A stretch of 64,000 nucleotides of DNA from Membranipora membranacea. Its lineage: Eukaryota; Bryozoa; Gymnolaemata; Cheilostomatida; Membraniporidae. The DNA lies in contig OU612066.1 in the NCBI GenBank assembly GCA_914767715.1, positions 31,408,283 through 31,472,282 of the forward strand, written 5' to 3'. This document shows positions 46,497 to 61,400 of the stretch, one piece after another (the stretch's first letter is position 1; each line of letters starts with the position of its first letter). The position numbers were made by a program, and so were the translations under genes. The notes under the pieces are model-generated. The model worked only from the letters and a program-made list of their open reading frames with translations, was not told the origin of the DNA and did no database searches.

Positions 46497-49400
46497 ATGG
46501 TATACCACTCAAATCTTTATTCATATATTGCCACCTATCAGAAATTTCAACTCCAAATGTCTAGTTATTTTACTCAAGGCATGAAAATAGCTCATCTAAA
46601 TATTAGAGGGCTTACAAGCAAAATTGATGAAGTTAAAAAGATCTTACATGAAAATAATCTTGATATTTTTTGTTTATCTGAAACTTTTCTAAATGAGTCT
46701 AAATCAAATAGTTTTTTCCATATATTGAACAATAATATTGTAGGACAGGATAGGAATACTGGTCAAGGAGGGGGTTTGCTATGCTACATACGTGTTGGTA
46801 TTTCATTCGAAGAGATCAATGTTGCGAACCATTCAATGCCTGAGTCAATTACTTTGAAAATCTCCCAAACCCACTCACAATCTCTTTTAACATGCTTCGT
46901 TTATCGCCCACCTAGAGCACTTGTTGATTGGAACCATGTCTTCACTCATTACATCGAGAACATTGTATCAATTTGCAGGGAAGTAATCATTTTGGGTGAT
47001 TTTAATGTTGACCTCAGTCATAACAGCACATTGGTCAGGTGGTTTAGAAATGTCATAAATCCACTTGGACTTACACAACTAATAAAGGATTTTACAAGAA
47101 TTGCAGAAAATTCTGATACATATCATATACACCAACCCACCAGCCAATGTTCGTTGTAGCTTAGTTCTGAAATACTCTTTAAGTGATCATTTTTTGGTTA
47201 TGGCAATACAAAGAAAGGGTGTTGTAAAATCAGAGAAAAGAATTAAGATAAAATTCAACGATTATAGCAAATTTACCGATGAAAACATACACAAATATTT
47301 CAGCAATGTTGACTGGCACCAATCTCTATGTTACAGCAACATCAACCATGTCATAGAGAATTTCAATGAAACTTTCTTAAATTTAACATCAAAACTTATA
47401 AAACGGAGGACTCGCTATGTCAAATCTGAGGTCCTTCCTATGTGGCTTGATGATGAAGTGCGTGATCATATGAGACTAAGAGACCAGTATAAATCTCAAA
47501 AGTTATGGGATTTTTTTAAAACTGAAAGAAACTTAGTCACTAACATGATAAAAAGAAAAAAAGAAGAAGTGTATGACAAAACTGGTTGAAAATTCCAAAG
47601 GCCATAATACCAAATCATTGTGGAATGCGCTAAATATCAGAAACAAAACTAAAACTTATATTGACAAGGCTGCTGATATTTCTAGCAGTAATTTGAACGA
47701 GCATTTTACATCTATCGCTGCGAAGCTATCAACAGATTTTTCTTTGATTTCTGATTTTTCTAGTACTTTACCAAATTACCACCACAAAGGTTTGAAACAA
47801 TTTCCAAAATTAACAACAGTCTCATTGCATAAGCTTCTAAAATCAATACCCATAGGCAAAAGCACTGGTCCTGACCAGATTTCAGTTCGGATGTTAAACA
47901 AAACATTTCCCTACATAGGTCCAGTGCTCACAGATATTTTCAATAGAATTTTAGATGAAGGAGTATTTCCAAAAGTCTGGAAAATTGCTCGCGTAACCCC
48001 TATTTTTAAGTCAGGGTCAAAAGATGACCCAGGAAATTATAGACCTATATCAGTTTTACCTGTTCTTTCGAAGATATTTGAAAAACATTTAAATATTAAT
48101 ATTCAGATATTTTTGAATGAAAACCATCTCATATCTTCATCGCAGTCCGGTTTTCGCACTGCACATTCATGCAGCGACGCCATTCACAAAATTATTTCTG
48201 ACTATTCTTCTGAGAATCTCAAACAAAGGAAGAGTATTTTTCTGTTCATTGATTTCTGCAAGGCATTTGATTGCGCTGATCACCAAATATTAAAAAATAA
48301 ACTACAGAACTTTAATTTTGAGAACAAGGCATTGTTGTTGCTATCATCATTTCTACAGGACAGGTCTCAGTATGTTCATTTTAATGGTGCAGTGTCACCA
48401 ATACTTGACATCAATATTGGGGTTCCGCAAGGTTCAATACTGGCACCAACTTTATTTCAGATTTATATAAATGAGCTACTAAATCTACCTCTCTCCTCGA
48501 ACTCTTATGCATATGCTGATGACACTGTTTTTGTAGCAAGCCATTCTGTTCCCTCTACATTAGTTCAAATTTGTAATCGAGATTTGGTTTCAATCAACAA
48601 GTGGTGCAAAAATAATCACATGGCAATAAATTATAAAAAATCACACTTTTTAAGTTCTTTTGGGGAGGATTCATCATTAAATTTAAAAATTGACAATAAC
48701 CAGATATTTCAAAGGCATGAAACTGAACTTCTTGGCTTTAAAATATCTGACTCATTTTCATTGAATGGCCATTGTGAGACTGTTTTGGATAAGGTGTCAA
48801 AAATACAAACTTACTTAAGCTATGCAGACCCTACTTGACCACGCATTCTGCTAAACAATTTTATTTTCAATTTATTCACTGTCATCTCATTTATGGTATC
48901 CATATATATTACAACTTATGTGCATCAAATATCACAAACCCTATTTTCACTCAGCAAAAAAGAGCCTTGAGAATTGTGGCCAATGTTCAACATATACCTT
49001 TTTATTTGTCACCTACTAATGACCTATGTACATCACTTAAAATTTTACCCCTTCCAATACTGAGCAATTATTTTACTTGCATTACGGGATTTAAAGGGCA
49101 ACCACGGTTTCAAACAAGTCCTCATCGATTAATAGCAGATTGCAACATCTGCATCAGGAAAAAGACAAAATCTAATTCTGATGATTATTCAGTCAGAATT
49201 CTTGTGAAACAATTCATCCATCAGGTACTCAAACTCAGCTAAAATAGAATACCACAGAGCAGTTTCCTGTTCCTGTTATCATTTAGCCTGTGCTCTATCA
49301 TTATTAAAGCAATGTCTTGGAACCTCCCCTAAAATGAGGTGTTACCCAGCTTAGAGTCAGCAACTACTTTGAGTTTTGCGCCGCGTCATGCACAAAGCTG

Positions 49401-49785
49401 ATGTTGCCTAGCACAGTATTTACTACCCACTAATGCATTGCTGCGAAACCTTGGTTGCCCTTTAAGGCTCTGAATAATTTATCACCTCCATACATCTCTG
49501 ATTTTTTTGTTACCACACCACACCGATTTCCAAGATGAGATACACACTTCCTTAAACCTCCACTAGACAACTTAAACCACAAAATAGCAACAAACAAATA
49601 TTTTACCCTCTTCTTTGAGAAGCACTCTTACTTTGAATATGTTTAAGAAAAGGCTAATGGAACATTTTTTCAGTTTATTGGCATAGTCTTGTTTTTTGTT
49701 GAATCTTTGTTTGTATCATTTTTCTTTTTTGCCATTTATGTCACATCATGAAAAACATTTGAAATAATAAATTGTTGCTGACAAT
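46497..49785 (+). pseudogene. Near full-length LINE (endonuclease plus reverse transcriptase) with a few frameshifts
   Basis: Endonuclease: MKIAHLNIRGLTSKIDEVKK, DIFCLSETFLNES, GGGLLCYIR, FVYRPP, VIILGDFNVDL, then after a frameshift near 47110-47150 SLSDHFLV. A second shift near 47573 leads to the RT frame: GKSTGPDQISVRML, WKIARVTPIFKSGS, GNYRPISVLPVLSKIFEK, SQSGFRTAHSC, FIDFCKAFDCADH, GVPQGSILAPTLFQIYINEL, YAYADDTVFV. After a stop at 48836-48838 the C-terminal part resumes, and remnants (ALNNLSPPYISDFF) run to about 49650. The 3' end is near 49785 after AATAAA. This is the typical order for a Jockey/CR1-group element. Few lesions mean a fairly young copy. Confidence 0.88.
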
Positions 49786-50743
49786 AAAAGTATATATTTA
49801 TATACAAGCATAATTGCGACTGCTTTTATCTTTAAAACTGTAGATTTACTAATACTGGGTTGTACTCTCTGTTAAAAAATACAATAGTAAAGTGAAAGGC
49901 ATCAACAAGTGCATGGCAAAGGTAAATACATAAAAATGATGAATTGAGCTAAAGCATTGTGACATCAAGTTGTGATTATGTGATGTGAATTAATGATTGC
50001 TCTTTTTGTTGTCCCAACTAACAACATTGATGCCGGATCCCAGTTCTTGACTATGCAATAAGTAAGTTAAATCAAAATTAAACTAGGAATAAGAAATAAG
50101 GAATAGCCTTGTAAAAAGATTAGCATACCAGTACACTGAGTTTTATGTAATGTTATGTCTACAGATGAACCACTATATACAAAAATAATCAGACATGCAT
50201 GCAGGCAACTCCAACTAACTAGTTAATTTAGCAGAGCAGCAGTCCGGGATCTCAGGCTACAGGTATGTGAGGTCCAGTGTCATAAACACTAAGTTGGCTG
50301 ATAATGTTGATAGGGCTTACATCCTTGAATTTGACAGGGCGTAAAACAAGTAAACGTAGTCACTTACATTGCATATCTGATCTCAAATTCATTATACCAA
50401 AGTTGCAATCCAAGTCTAACCTGGAATCAAGAGACAGCTGTGAAAACGATTATACTTTTAGTTAAAATAAGGACGCCATTAGGAACATCCTCTATTTATA
50501 AACAAAATCTGGTTTAATATAGTATTTGAGAATCTTGAAAGAGCTTTTATCAGAAAGTCGAGAGTATAAATTTGTTGTAGTTGCAGCATCAGCAAGACCT
50601 GGGAGCAATGCAAATATTCATCTGACTCATGTGTCCGAAATTAGTGGTTTGTTTAACCCATTTGATCTGAACATTTTTGTTGCTTTAAGGTAACGTCAAC
50701 CAAAGTTTCTCTGCAAGAAACATCAGCACAAGTTACTACTATA
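49786..50743. other. Gene-free stretch
   Basis: No feature recognised. Confidence 0.4.
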
Positions 50744-51135
50744 ACTAAAGCGTGGTTAACAATATCCCAGATGACATTAGGATGCCATCCCAGATGCTTA
50801 TCCCAGACGGTCCCAGTCTTATGTTCACATTGTAAAATCCATCCCAGACTAGCAATTAAGTTTTTGTCTGGGATAGTGCTGGGATAATGTTCACATGGTT
50901 TAGGATCGTCCCAGATAGTCCCAGATGATCCCAATGTGTGGTTCACATGGCACCCAGATGTAAAATTTGTCTGGGTCCGCCTGAGACAGCATCGGGAAAG
51001 CTTGACGCTTACGAACTTTCCAGATACTGTCCCAGACGGACCCAGACAGTCTGGGATTGTGTCATTTTCATGTTCACATTGACTGGGATGGCTATCTGGG
51101 ATGGTTGTCTGGGACAATGTGCACCAGCCATTAGT
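50744..51135. mobile_element. Inverted-repeat MITE, family 2, with internal TTCACAT/CCCAGA words
   Basis: Ends ACTAAAGCGTGGTTAACAAT and (reverse complement) ACTAATGGCTGGTGCACATT are related inverted repeats. Inside, ATCCCAGA/TCTGGGAT words and GTTCACATTG/GTTCACATGG words recur many times in both orientations, so much of the 392 bp can pair with itself. A minus-strand open frame of 154 codons is only this repeat in translation. Confidence 0.65.
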
Positions 51136-52491
51136 ATTTGGTAACCTTTAGTACATTATCTTACAGGGTGTAACTGGAGTTTAGGAGCATTGCCAGCATC
51201 TTTCTTGTCAGCGATGGATTATGAGATACTCTATATATGTTGCTGTCTTTTGCAATCCGCAATCAGACCAATAATCTACCAGAATGAGTAAAATCTAATT
51301 GAATATGGATAATTCATCAAATTGTTGGTTATTGGTATCTTTCTGCTTTCCATAGCTGATCCATGCTAGATAGAATACCAGTATAATATCATGATAGTTG
51401 TTTCTTTTGTAATTTACAGAATCAAATCTTGAGCACACAATCAAAAAGTAAAATACCCAAAAAATAATATCATTAGTATACGAAATTTGGAACAATTGGC
51501 TTAGCTCAATTCTTGTGATAAAAAATTATCTAATAACGAGAAGCATGATTAAAATTTCGCCATAATTTTCTTATATGAGAAACAAAAATATAAGATTTAA
51601 GTAAGATGAATTAAAAAAAGCATTGAAGAATATGAGGAATAAAACAATCAAATGTTTTATCCAGTCATGTTTTCATTGTGAATCTAGCGAATCTAAGATA
51701 CAATAATGTTTTAGACATGCCAATATTTCATTTTGACTGACTGACTCTACAATCTATTTTCGTGTGTAGAGTGTAGAGATGTTGAGTTTGGAGCTGGCAT
51801 TTCTTTACTTGTTTTGTTCAGCATCTGAATTTAGTCAAAGTGAAGGGTCTGTAAAATATAGAAATTTTATGCCTAAATAGATGAACAAGTATGAAATTTG
51901 GTGTACAATCACAGTTTGCTCATTATGTTCATTATGGCCCTATATATCGGCCCCCTTAAAGCCCAGGTAGCTTGTTTGGGGTAGATAACCTATTGCCTTG
52001 TCCACCGTTACCGACTACTCGCTTTTCCAAGAGGCAGATGAAGATCTTTATACTGCCTGCAAGCACACAGTAGATATCCTGTATTAATGGTCCTGATCCG
52101 AAGAGGAAAATCATTTTATGATGGGATTGTGTCAGGCGCTGTCCCTCATTATAATTGGGTGGGGGATGGGGTTTAGGGGGAGCTGAACAGATGTGAACGT
52201 GAATGTGCAATTTTTATATATATATATCCATATTTATTTTGGAGTCAGGGATTTCTATAAGGGATAGCATGCTATGATAAGAGATCATCACAATTTTTGA
52301 TGTGGTAGCCAGCTAGGGAAACTACGAGGAAAGCATAATGACATGGTAGATATAGATATATTTCAGAGGCAAAGTAGGCATCTTAGCCTGATAGTATCCT
52401 TCGTTCCGCTCTCAACTGATCGCCACAAAATAAGAAGGTGAAATTTATAGAATCTCAAATCATATTGTATGGCATGCGGGTGAAATTCATG
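51136..52491. other. 3' flank of the RNF213-like gene
   Basis: No exon recognised. The part from 52491 down to about 52215 is the likely 3' untranslated region. Confidence 0.45.
52233..52238 (-). promoter_or_regulatory. Candidate poly(A) signal of the RNF213-like gene
   Basis: AATAAA on the minus strand about 255 bases after the stop codon, next to a TA run. It is plausible by position only. Confidence 0.35.
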
Positions 52492-55400
52492 TCAAGAAGA
52501 TGTCACTTGTATTAAACTAACCAGTGGTGCTACATCACCAACAGAACTAGGTGAAGAGACCTCATCTCGACTGCTATCATGATCTGTCTCTGCTTCATCA
52601 TCCCTTAAAGAAAGAGTAGGTAATCATTACTTATGACCTGGCGATTTAGTACCATGTTATTCCTACTGGCTATCTGCTTCTTTCTACTTCTACATTCCAA
52701 TTATCTATGGCATTTTCCCACCAACTTTGTGATGCTATCATATTTTACTATATCAATTTACAGTATTCTATGTACAGGCGAGAGTAGATGAGCTTTTTGG
52801 AAATCAGATGCACTATCATTTACTATAGAAGTCAATAACATCATCCCTTTGAGCCAAATACCCATTCTGTTGATTGTTTGAGTTTGCAAACATCCAGTTG
52901 ATACGGTGTTGGGTAAAATTCGCTTGATCACCTTGATGTATCAAGAGATACAATAAATTTCCAGGCAATCAGCACTTAGGATTGACAATTGAATGGTGAG
53001 TAGATAGTATAGTAGGTAGGTAAAAATTATGAGCTGTGTTGAATGTCAGGTCTTACCTGTTCCCACCGAGTGTAAAGTTAAGAGAATGATTGTCACAGTC
53101 TTCATCTTCCTCCTCAATACCTGATTCTTCAACAGTTTTTAGAAGTAACTTCTCAAAGTGAGATCTGGAAAAATCCAAACATTGTTTATTTGAAAATAAA
53201 TCCTGCTGATAGTATATTGCGTTGTTAAACTGTTGAAACTTGAATGCATTTATTATAAACTTACTTTCTACAAAGCCAATTGAGGGTAACTACGTTGTTA
53301 GAAAAGTCCCCCAAATCACATACCATCCCGTTTATTAGGATTTCAAATGACTGTTAGAACTTAAGCCTCACTCAAAAATACAATCCAGTGTGAGTAACGC
53401 TATGTATTGAACGTTTCTAGATTGGACCTTGTGTGTGGTGCAAAGGTTTGGCCATATGGGACCCCCCTGTATTGATCACACAGAGTAAATTATTATCTCC
53501 AAACCTACCCTGAAATATCTTCACCCATTGTTAAATCTAATGTGTTTGTGATGCTCTTTGGATGGTTATCTTTCTCATCTATGTTTGCCTGGAATTGAAA
53601 ATGCAAGACACACTCTCAAAGAACATTTATTTGAGAAAGATTTAATGGAAATACCTTCGATTTCATAGTTTACCACCTAGCAGAATGGTAAGGGGTAAGG
53701 TAGATTTAAAAGTATGAATGGTGCATTTCCAGACTTCATGGATGTAATCAACCACATATCAGTTAGAAAGAACATACAACACACACGTACACTGAACAAT
53801 TTATAACGCGCAACGCAACACACAACGCACAACGCACAAAATCCAATACCATCTTTTTGGTTTTCTGAGAGAGGCAAATCAAGTGAAAGAGAACTGAATA
53901 CAAGATAAACACACTATAAGTTCAGACACCTACCCGTATATTAGTAGGGGTAAACGAGTCTGTCATGGATATATCTTGTGTGAGATCTTAAAATGAATAA
54001 ATAGACTGTTTCGATCTATGATAAAGAAGCATCCTAAGTCCTTATGACAGTCCATGTAAAGTCATGATCTCCGTGAAACTAAAGATTTTCTAATCATCTT
54101 TTGAAAAATGATTGATGATGCGAGGAAAGTCTTACTGTAGCAATACAGAATAATGGTCAAAATGGAATTTCAATCTCAACATGAATTAATTGTTAACCTC
54201 GCTTGAGAGGGTAGATTTTTTCTGAAACCATAAAATCTGTTATTCATACCTGCAGTGTCACCTTCTGTGAAGTACCTCCAGATATAACCCCAGGCCTGTT
54301 GAGCATGTCTCACATGTATATCATCAGGAATCACTGGTGATTGCTCGTCTGTGGTCTGAACGTTATGTTCGTCTGTGGTATGCACTGTTTTCTCAAAGTA
54401 CTTTTCTACAGCCTGCTGTAATCTGTTGAAAGTAAAACCAAACCTGGTATCTCTGAAGGAACCAAGTTTGTTGCTTCATCAAAGGTTATCACGATGCACA
54501 CATTGGCTGGTTTAAACGCAAATGATAATATTTATTTCTTTTACAAGCTTGCTCATTAACAGAACTGCTGGTTATTTTCGGTATACGTTTACAAATTGGA
54601 ATTTGAGGCTTGCCTATGATGGCTGCTGGACTTGCAGGAATAAAGGATAAGGACGTGAATGATAAAAGGTCAATGCATGTCATCAAACATTGTTGAAGGC
54701 AGCAGGAGCTCTGAAGTGGATAAGATACAGCTTGAGCTCTTGCTGCCAAACATTCGATTCCTCTCATGGAGTTGCATAAGCTGTGCATAACACTTGACAG
54801 TGTGTAGGAATATGCTATTCGTAACCCCATATATTTTCTATATAATCCTAAATTGTATTCGTCTTATCCTTCTAGTCCCTTTGTATAGTAAGAATTGGGA
54901 AAAGAGAGGTAACTACAATGACGATATTACTTACGGCATGTTATATTCATTTGATCTGTGAGTAAAACTCCTTTCCTTATTGAGGACCAGTATGATATAT
55001 TCAAACAGGTTGAATAATATTTCACTAGTTTTCACGCCTTTATATGCTGCTACACCAGATTCAAAAATTGAAGTTTCTTGATCCTGCGATAGTGGACTGG
55101 TTGAACATATGTTAGTTAGGTCATCAAATGGTGGCTGAAATATAAATGAATTAGGATTATTTTACAATAAATTACCATATCTGATATTTTAAAAATGCAA
55201 TTTACCTTTTCCACTACTATTTTATAAGTGTACTAGCCGGCCTTTTGTAATAAATATAACCAGAAAGGTTTGCTTGTGGTTAAAAAAAAAGTGTCAACAG
55301 AACTTAACATAACTAAAACTAACTAAACTAAAAAATTCTATTAGTGTCGGGACGATGTATCAATTTATCGATGGTAAATATTACATATGTTGTAGATTAA

Positions 55401-58400
55401 GAAACAATTTACCTTATTCTTCCGCATAAATTCATCAGCTTGCGTGTATTTCACTATCAGCCAAATGTGTTTGATATGCTTCAGGCAGAAGTTGTCCATC
55501 AGATACACAAATCTACTCTCATCTGACCCAGGGAATGCCGTCATCATAGCTGAATGTAGTGAATCACTCCACACAACTGGTAGTGGATTTATTGCGAGAA
55601 TGTTGAGAATGACTTGGAGATCCGTAAGATATCCCCTCAGAGTTGGTACACATCTTGTAAGATTTTGCAGCATCGTTGCGGCAGGACCTTTACTCAGCCT
55701 CACCTAGTAAATTATGTGTGAATGAATAATTTTGCATAAGACCAAGAAAATAAATGGTTTCGAAAGGCACAAAATAACGATGATCAATGAGATGTTATGA
55801 TTCAATATGAAGAGCTTATTTTCTGACAATTTGCCGAGCATTCAGATAATTTTGTTTCTTGAGAAAATCTGCCAAGAGTATATACATAAGTACTTGATAT
55901 CACAGCATACATTTTGGGTAGTGCTGGGAGAAACACAAGGCTGAGTCCTCTTGGCATGGTTGATTCTCTGAATCCTTTGATCAAACGTACAATAACAGAT
56001 TGATTAATGTCACAGTAGTGTTATAACAGTAGTAAAAGTTGATAACCTCACCTGATGACTCTGAATGGCGAGGAATTGTGTGCTCAGAGTGAAGTCTTCT
56101 TTGAACACAATGCATGGGACATCCCCTTCTTTGAAGTCGATGAGTGGCTTGTTTGTGATGTATATCAGCTGGATTTCCTTGTTAGCTGACTCCATATCAT
56201 AAGATACCTCCACATCTGACTCATGATAAATGTACTTACTGTAGGACTGGATCAATACCAGCAAGCTCCTTGGATCCTCAAGACTGACAATGTTGAAGCT
56301 AGTAACACCATCAATGCTGACTTTTGGTCTGCAATAGATGCGTAAATAATAATAAAGGTTATTTAAATCTGATATTTTTGAAAATATTGCAAAATACAAT
56401 CAAATTTGACTAAGTCAAATTTGTAATCAAATAAAGTTGTACTCCCCTATTGATTTGGTAAAACTATACTAGAAATGCTGGGAATATAACCGCCACAAAA
56501 CTTCAGGGATGTGGATGACATACACTTAGTATTCCGATTGAGTTCATGATGTATGGCCAATTGGTAATGTCATTATCAGTGCAAATTAAAATGGCTGTCC
56601 TTTCCACACCACCTATGAAGAAGACAGCCTGAGTAAAATTGTTCTATTATGTGGTGGCACAGAACTCCCTCACCATTATTCTCAGTGAGTACAGCCATAG
56701 AATATAGCGCAACAAACGCGTTATTATTGTGGAATATTTTTGAAAATTATTTAAAAATAAGAGGTCCTCCCCATGCTTCTCCTTGCTTTTTTAAATCTGG
56801 CCCCACAGGAATTTAAACTCGGGCCTCTTGCGCTGAGATCAAACACTCTAACCGCTCAGCCACGCCGACCCGCTGAAGCTTGCATAGCACGGTGCGAAAT
56901 AATCCAGGTGTAAGTAGTAATAAATAGGTGGCGTAACAAAACAGTTAAACCACCAAGAAGTAAAAATGATGATATGTAAATAAAATCTGGCTTCACCGGG
57001 AATTGATTGAATTAATATACGCTGCTCGACTATACAATTTGATTATGAGAGATAAAGGAGTTATCTTCCCGATCGCAAGAGAAGACAATATTTAACATCG
57101 GCTGCTCGACAGTCGAGCATGCAAGAGTTGACAAGCTTTGTTCCCTCCCCCCACCGAACAAAGCTTGTCAAGACAAGCTAACCTGTGGTATAAATAAAGA
57201 TAATCAACCCAGTCCAGGATTTGAACTAGGGTATTTTGATCTGCAATGGAGCCCACTTACCACTCAGCCACACCTGCCCAATGAAGCATTCAGATGTAAA
57301 TTGAAGATTAATGAGTAAAGTTAGCTGTTGTGTAATTTTGTTTAACTTTTCTTTTTATCAAGCTTTCATGGCACATATCAGGCAAAGAAAGTTTTAAAAA
57401 TATGATATGCACACCCTCAACTGGTTTTACTACACATATGTGGTCGAAGACAAGACTTTGATTCAGCCATTTCTTCTATCTCAAAAAAAAACACTTTTTG
57501 AAAAAGTGTTATGAGGCACTGGATATTGGTTTCTTTGATTTTATGTACACATGCATTTATCATAAACACAAAACTAAAGTTTTGTGGATGAAAGTGTTGT
57601 AACCAGACTCACAGAGAATCTTCAAGTTCCTGTGACTTGATAATTGTGTTGTGTATGTTGTATAGATATTCGATCATCCTCAGAGGTAAGCTACTTGTCC
57701 TGCCTTCTATTTTGCCATAATGAAGAAATCTAGATATCGGACTTTTGTCATCGAGCTTACCAATACCATCAGATCGAACTTGGAGAAAATGAAGAGAACA
57801 GCCTTGATTAAAATTCGTTTAAAATCACCAAACACAGATAAGACGATCAAATATCGAATAGTACCCTAGATATTTGCAACACCTCAACATATTTGAATTG
57901 ATGATGAAAATTTAGTCAGCTATTTATTTGCTGAAACTAAGCAGCTATGAACTCAGTTTGAATCATCTTTTGGGGTGGAAAAATAATATTGAGCCCGCTT
58001 ACAAAATGGGAAATCCACAAGCAGATTCCATGCCTCCATGTACTTTGTGGTCAGTGCCTTGATCTCATCTCTGTGTGGGCTGTTCAGTTTCCTAATGAAT
58101 GTTTCTAAGGTAATGCTTTCTATTTTCTGCCGTGACAACTGACTACGGAATTCCTTGCCAAAAACTTTTGCCAACTTCATAATTGATGGTAAACACTTGA
58201 CTGCTGGCAGCACATCAGAGTGTTGAATCATTTCCTTCAGTGAGGCACATTTCTACAATTCAGATGAAAACGTACAACAGATTAGATTTGTGGATGCGGC
58301 AAATATGCGGAAGCCTCAATCATAAGTTTCCTACAGTACCCTTTAGCACAGGGGTGCCCAACGAGTGGCATGCGGCCCCCAACCAAATTTTATGCGGCCC

Positions 58401-61400
58401 CCAACCAATCTGAGAAACTCGTGTAGTCGCGAAAAAAATTTTCACCTTTATATTTATAACATTCCTCATTTGTACAATAATAAGGAAACCCTACATCTAG
58501 TCACAGTATTTTGGAATTCCCCAACCATTACATTTGAGTGAGCTCAAATAAATAAACTCCCCACTGCAGAGATGAAAAAACTGCACACCCATATATGAAT
58601 GTTTGATTTATGGCGAGGTTGCAGGCCCCCAGGGACATTGCAATATGTGGATGCGGCCCCCTCAATGAAAAGGTTGGGCACCCCTGCTTTAGCACAATGT
58701 TCTTGTCAATATGCAGATTGGACGTTCAACATTCTCAAAGCTCATAACGTTTCATGTACATCATATGGGCTGTAAGCGGTTAGGGAGCGTACACCGCCAA
58801 GATATAAATGGTTTACTGACATCAGATGGCCTTTAAATTCCATGACAAGAATAAAAAATCATCCTGCAGGTCTTCAGACTTACCTCACTTGACGAACTGA
58901 GCTTATTCTTCACATATTCAAGAGTCAATGGTTGGGTGTAGCGCCATAACCATGGCTGGAAGAGGTGATTTATGGGTGCAGTCTGCATATCATCCATTCT
59001 ACCTAAGAGTCTTTTCTCATTGCGATCTTCTCCACTTGATAAGGAACCCTCTTTAAACTCTTCCAATATGCCGACCTAGCAGATGATATAGTTATATTGT
59101 AGATACTTTTGTATTAAAGGAAATACAATTATGAGGCGTTACAAAATCAGAATATATGTGCGTGATAACAAAGAAAGACTACCTTATTTGCAAATACTGG
59201 CTGAATGCATTGCTCATCAAAATCCTTCTCCCAAGCTCTTCTCTCAGCGTTGCTATCCAGAGTCTTCAATATTTGAGTCTCACTCATGTCACTGACTAAA
59301 AATTGAGAATCAGGGTAAATCACCCTCATACACAGAAATCAAAATGTTATATGGAAAAAAACTGTCGTTGAATAGCACACAGCAATAGGAAATACCGGGT
59401 GCTTGTAGCGACAGCAAAGAAACACACTAAATATAATTCTTTAATTTGACAAAAATTCAAACATGTGCAGCTATATCAGTAATAAATTACAAACAAATAC
59501 AAGATATTTATTATTTCGGAGTTTATAGCGTTTATTATTTGCTTAACATTATCAAAATCACACTCAAAACAATTAAATTTATTGCCCTACAAATTACCTA
59601 CCTAACATAAAAAAAATTCTAGCTGAGCTGCCAACTTATTTCTATTGGAATGGATTATGTACAGGCTTACCATAGGTAATCTTGTTGATAACTTCATGTA
59701 TTAATACTAGGCTGCTATCTATGGTTTCACCAGCACTTTCTGCCACTTGTTGTATATCTAGCAGTACATGACCATAGATATACTCCTGAAGTTCATCAGT
59801 ACTGTCAATATCTTGGCCTATCATTGACACAACCTAAGACGAAAAAAACATTATCTAGTAGACACCAACTTTGACAGGACTACAAAGAGTCGGGTTTAAC
59901 AGCATTGGCATGAAATGAATGGGTAGCTTATAACAGTCATGCCAATGTAGCCATGATAAATGGCAGGTTAAACTGTTTAAGGAACTTATACTATCAAAAA
60001 AGGGTACGTTCTGAATACAAACATAAGCTGTCATTAGCGAGCAAGCAATCATATTAAATACTATGTAGCTTGACGTGTTGGATTTGAGTTACCTGCATTG
60101 CATTCTTTTGTAATGATGATGTATACATTGCTAGGTGAACAATACATCTAAGTACTGCAGAAGACAGCGGACTCAAATCTCTCACATTACAGCTTGTACT
60201 AGGCCGTGTAGTGTGTGGCCCAAGATTGTGAGAAATGATTTTCTTTTTTCTTCTAATAGTCGGAACATGTAATGAAAGATGAGGATTCACAACAATGAAT
60301 CAGCTGGTTTCTGTTGTGAAAACCCGTAAATTAAGCATTTACAACTAACAGTGTAGTCAGTGATACTGGTTTAGGTCAATCTTCGTCGGGGATGTTATCT
60401 TAAGGACAAGTGATTCAATGTTATTGCGTTTGCATTCCATTTGTACTCTTTCCATGTTTAGTGATTTTCAAATCCTCAATTTTCGAAATAAAGAAATTCC
60501 AATCTCTGGTGTCCATGGCAATCACTATCCTTATCAATTTCAACCCCATGATGATCGGCAACACAAATTAGTTGCTAGTTTTTGGTGTAGAATTTTTTGA
60601 TAATGTAGGATGAGTATCCCCAATAAGAACTTTAGCGATGCATGACCTTTGAGTGTTCCTGCCTGATGGTGTTATCTCACAAAAGATTTGAGGATTTAAA
60701 AAAGTTTGAAAAACCTTCACCTGTGACCGGAAGCGGAGGCTGGTAATTGGAGATATTCCTCACAGCCAGCGAATGTACATCTTTCTCCACGAGTGAATGT
60801 ATTTTGACCCTGTTAAATGAAACAAAAGGAGCGATTTATTTGTTGATTGGACACCATGTATCTTGTTAAGTTAAGGGTAATTTCATGCCTAATTTACAGG
60901 AAAATAAAGAAAGAAAAAGCTGATATTACATCGGCACTTTAAATTGATGAATTGATGAATGGAACAGACTCAAAGCTAATAATGCTTTAATAAAAGTTAT
61001 AAAATGGTCATGAAATATGATGTTAATTAAATTCCATGTCCATCAAAAACCCTTCCCCAGGCATGTCAGCAGTTTTTCAATCAATCATCTCATCAAAGTC
61101 AAAGCCAGGCCAAACTTAGGCGCTTAATCGAAATGCTAGATCTTTGGTGGTCTAAATGTCTGTTGTTATTTATTGTAAAACACTGGTTATGTTTGTTTTC
61201 AGAACATCTAGCTGTACAGGTGCAGATAAGGTGCTGTAAGGTGCAGATCGTCACCAAGGACAAGATCATAGTAAAATTGATAACTGAAGTTTTACCAACA
61301 ATTTGAGATTATTATTCTCACCCTCCCCCCCCCCCCAAAAAAAACAATTAAGACTTAGGGACAATTTATTGACGGAAAATCTCTGTTTTTCTAATAACCA

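Noticed and set aside
50653-51117. 154-codon open frame, minus strand
   Set aside because: It lies in the self-complementary MITE and its repeats reflect the repeated DNA words.
56803-57288. Two Leu/Ser-type tRNA genes
   Set aside because: Stems do not fold and an A-rich tail is present on the first; they are better explained as SINE heads.
60253-60320. Longer version of the RNF213-like exon using an upstream CAACAG acceptor
   Set aside because: In the required phase it meets TAG; the TATTAG acceptor at 60253-60254 keeps the frame open.
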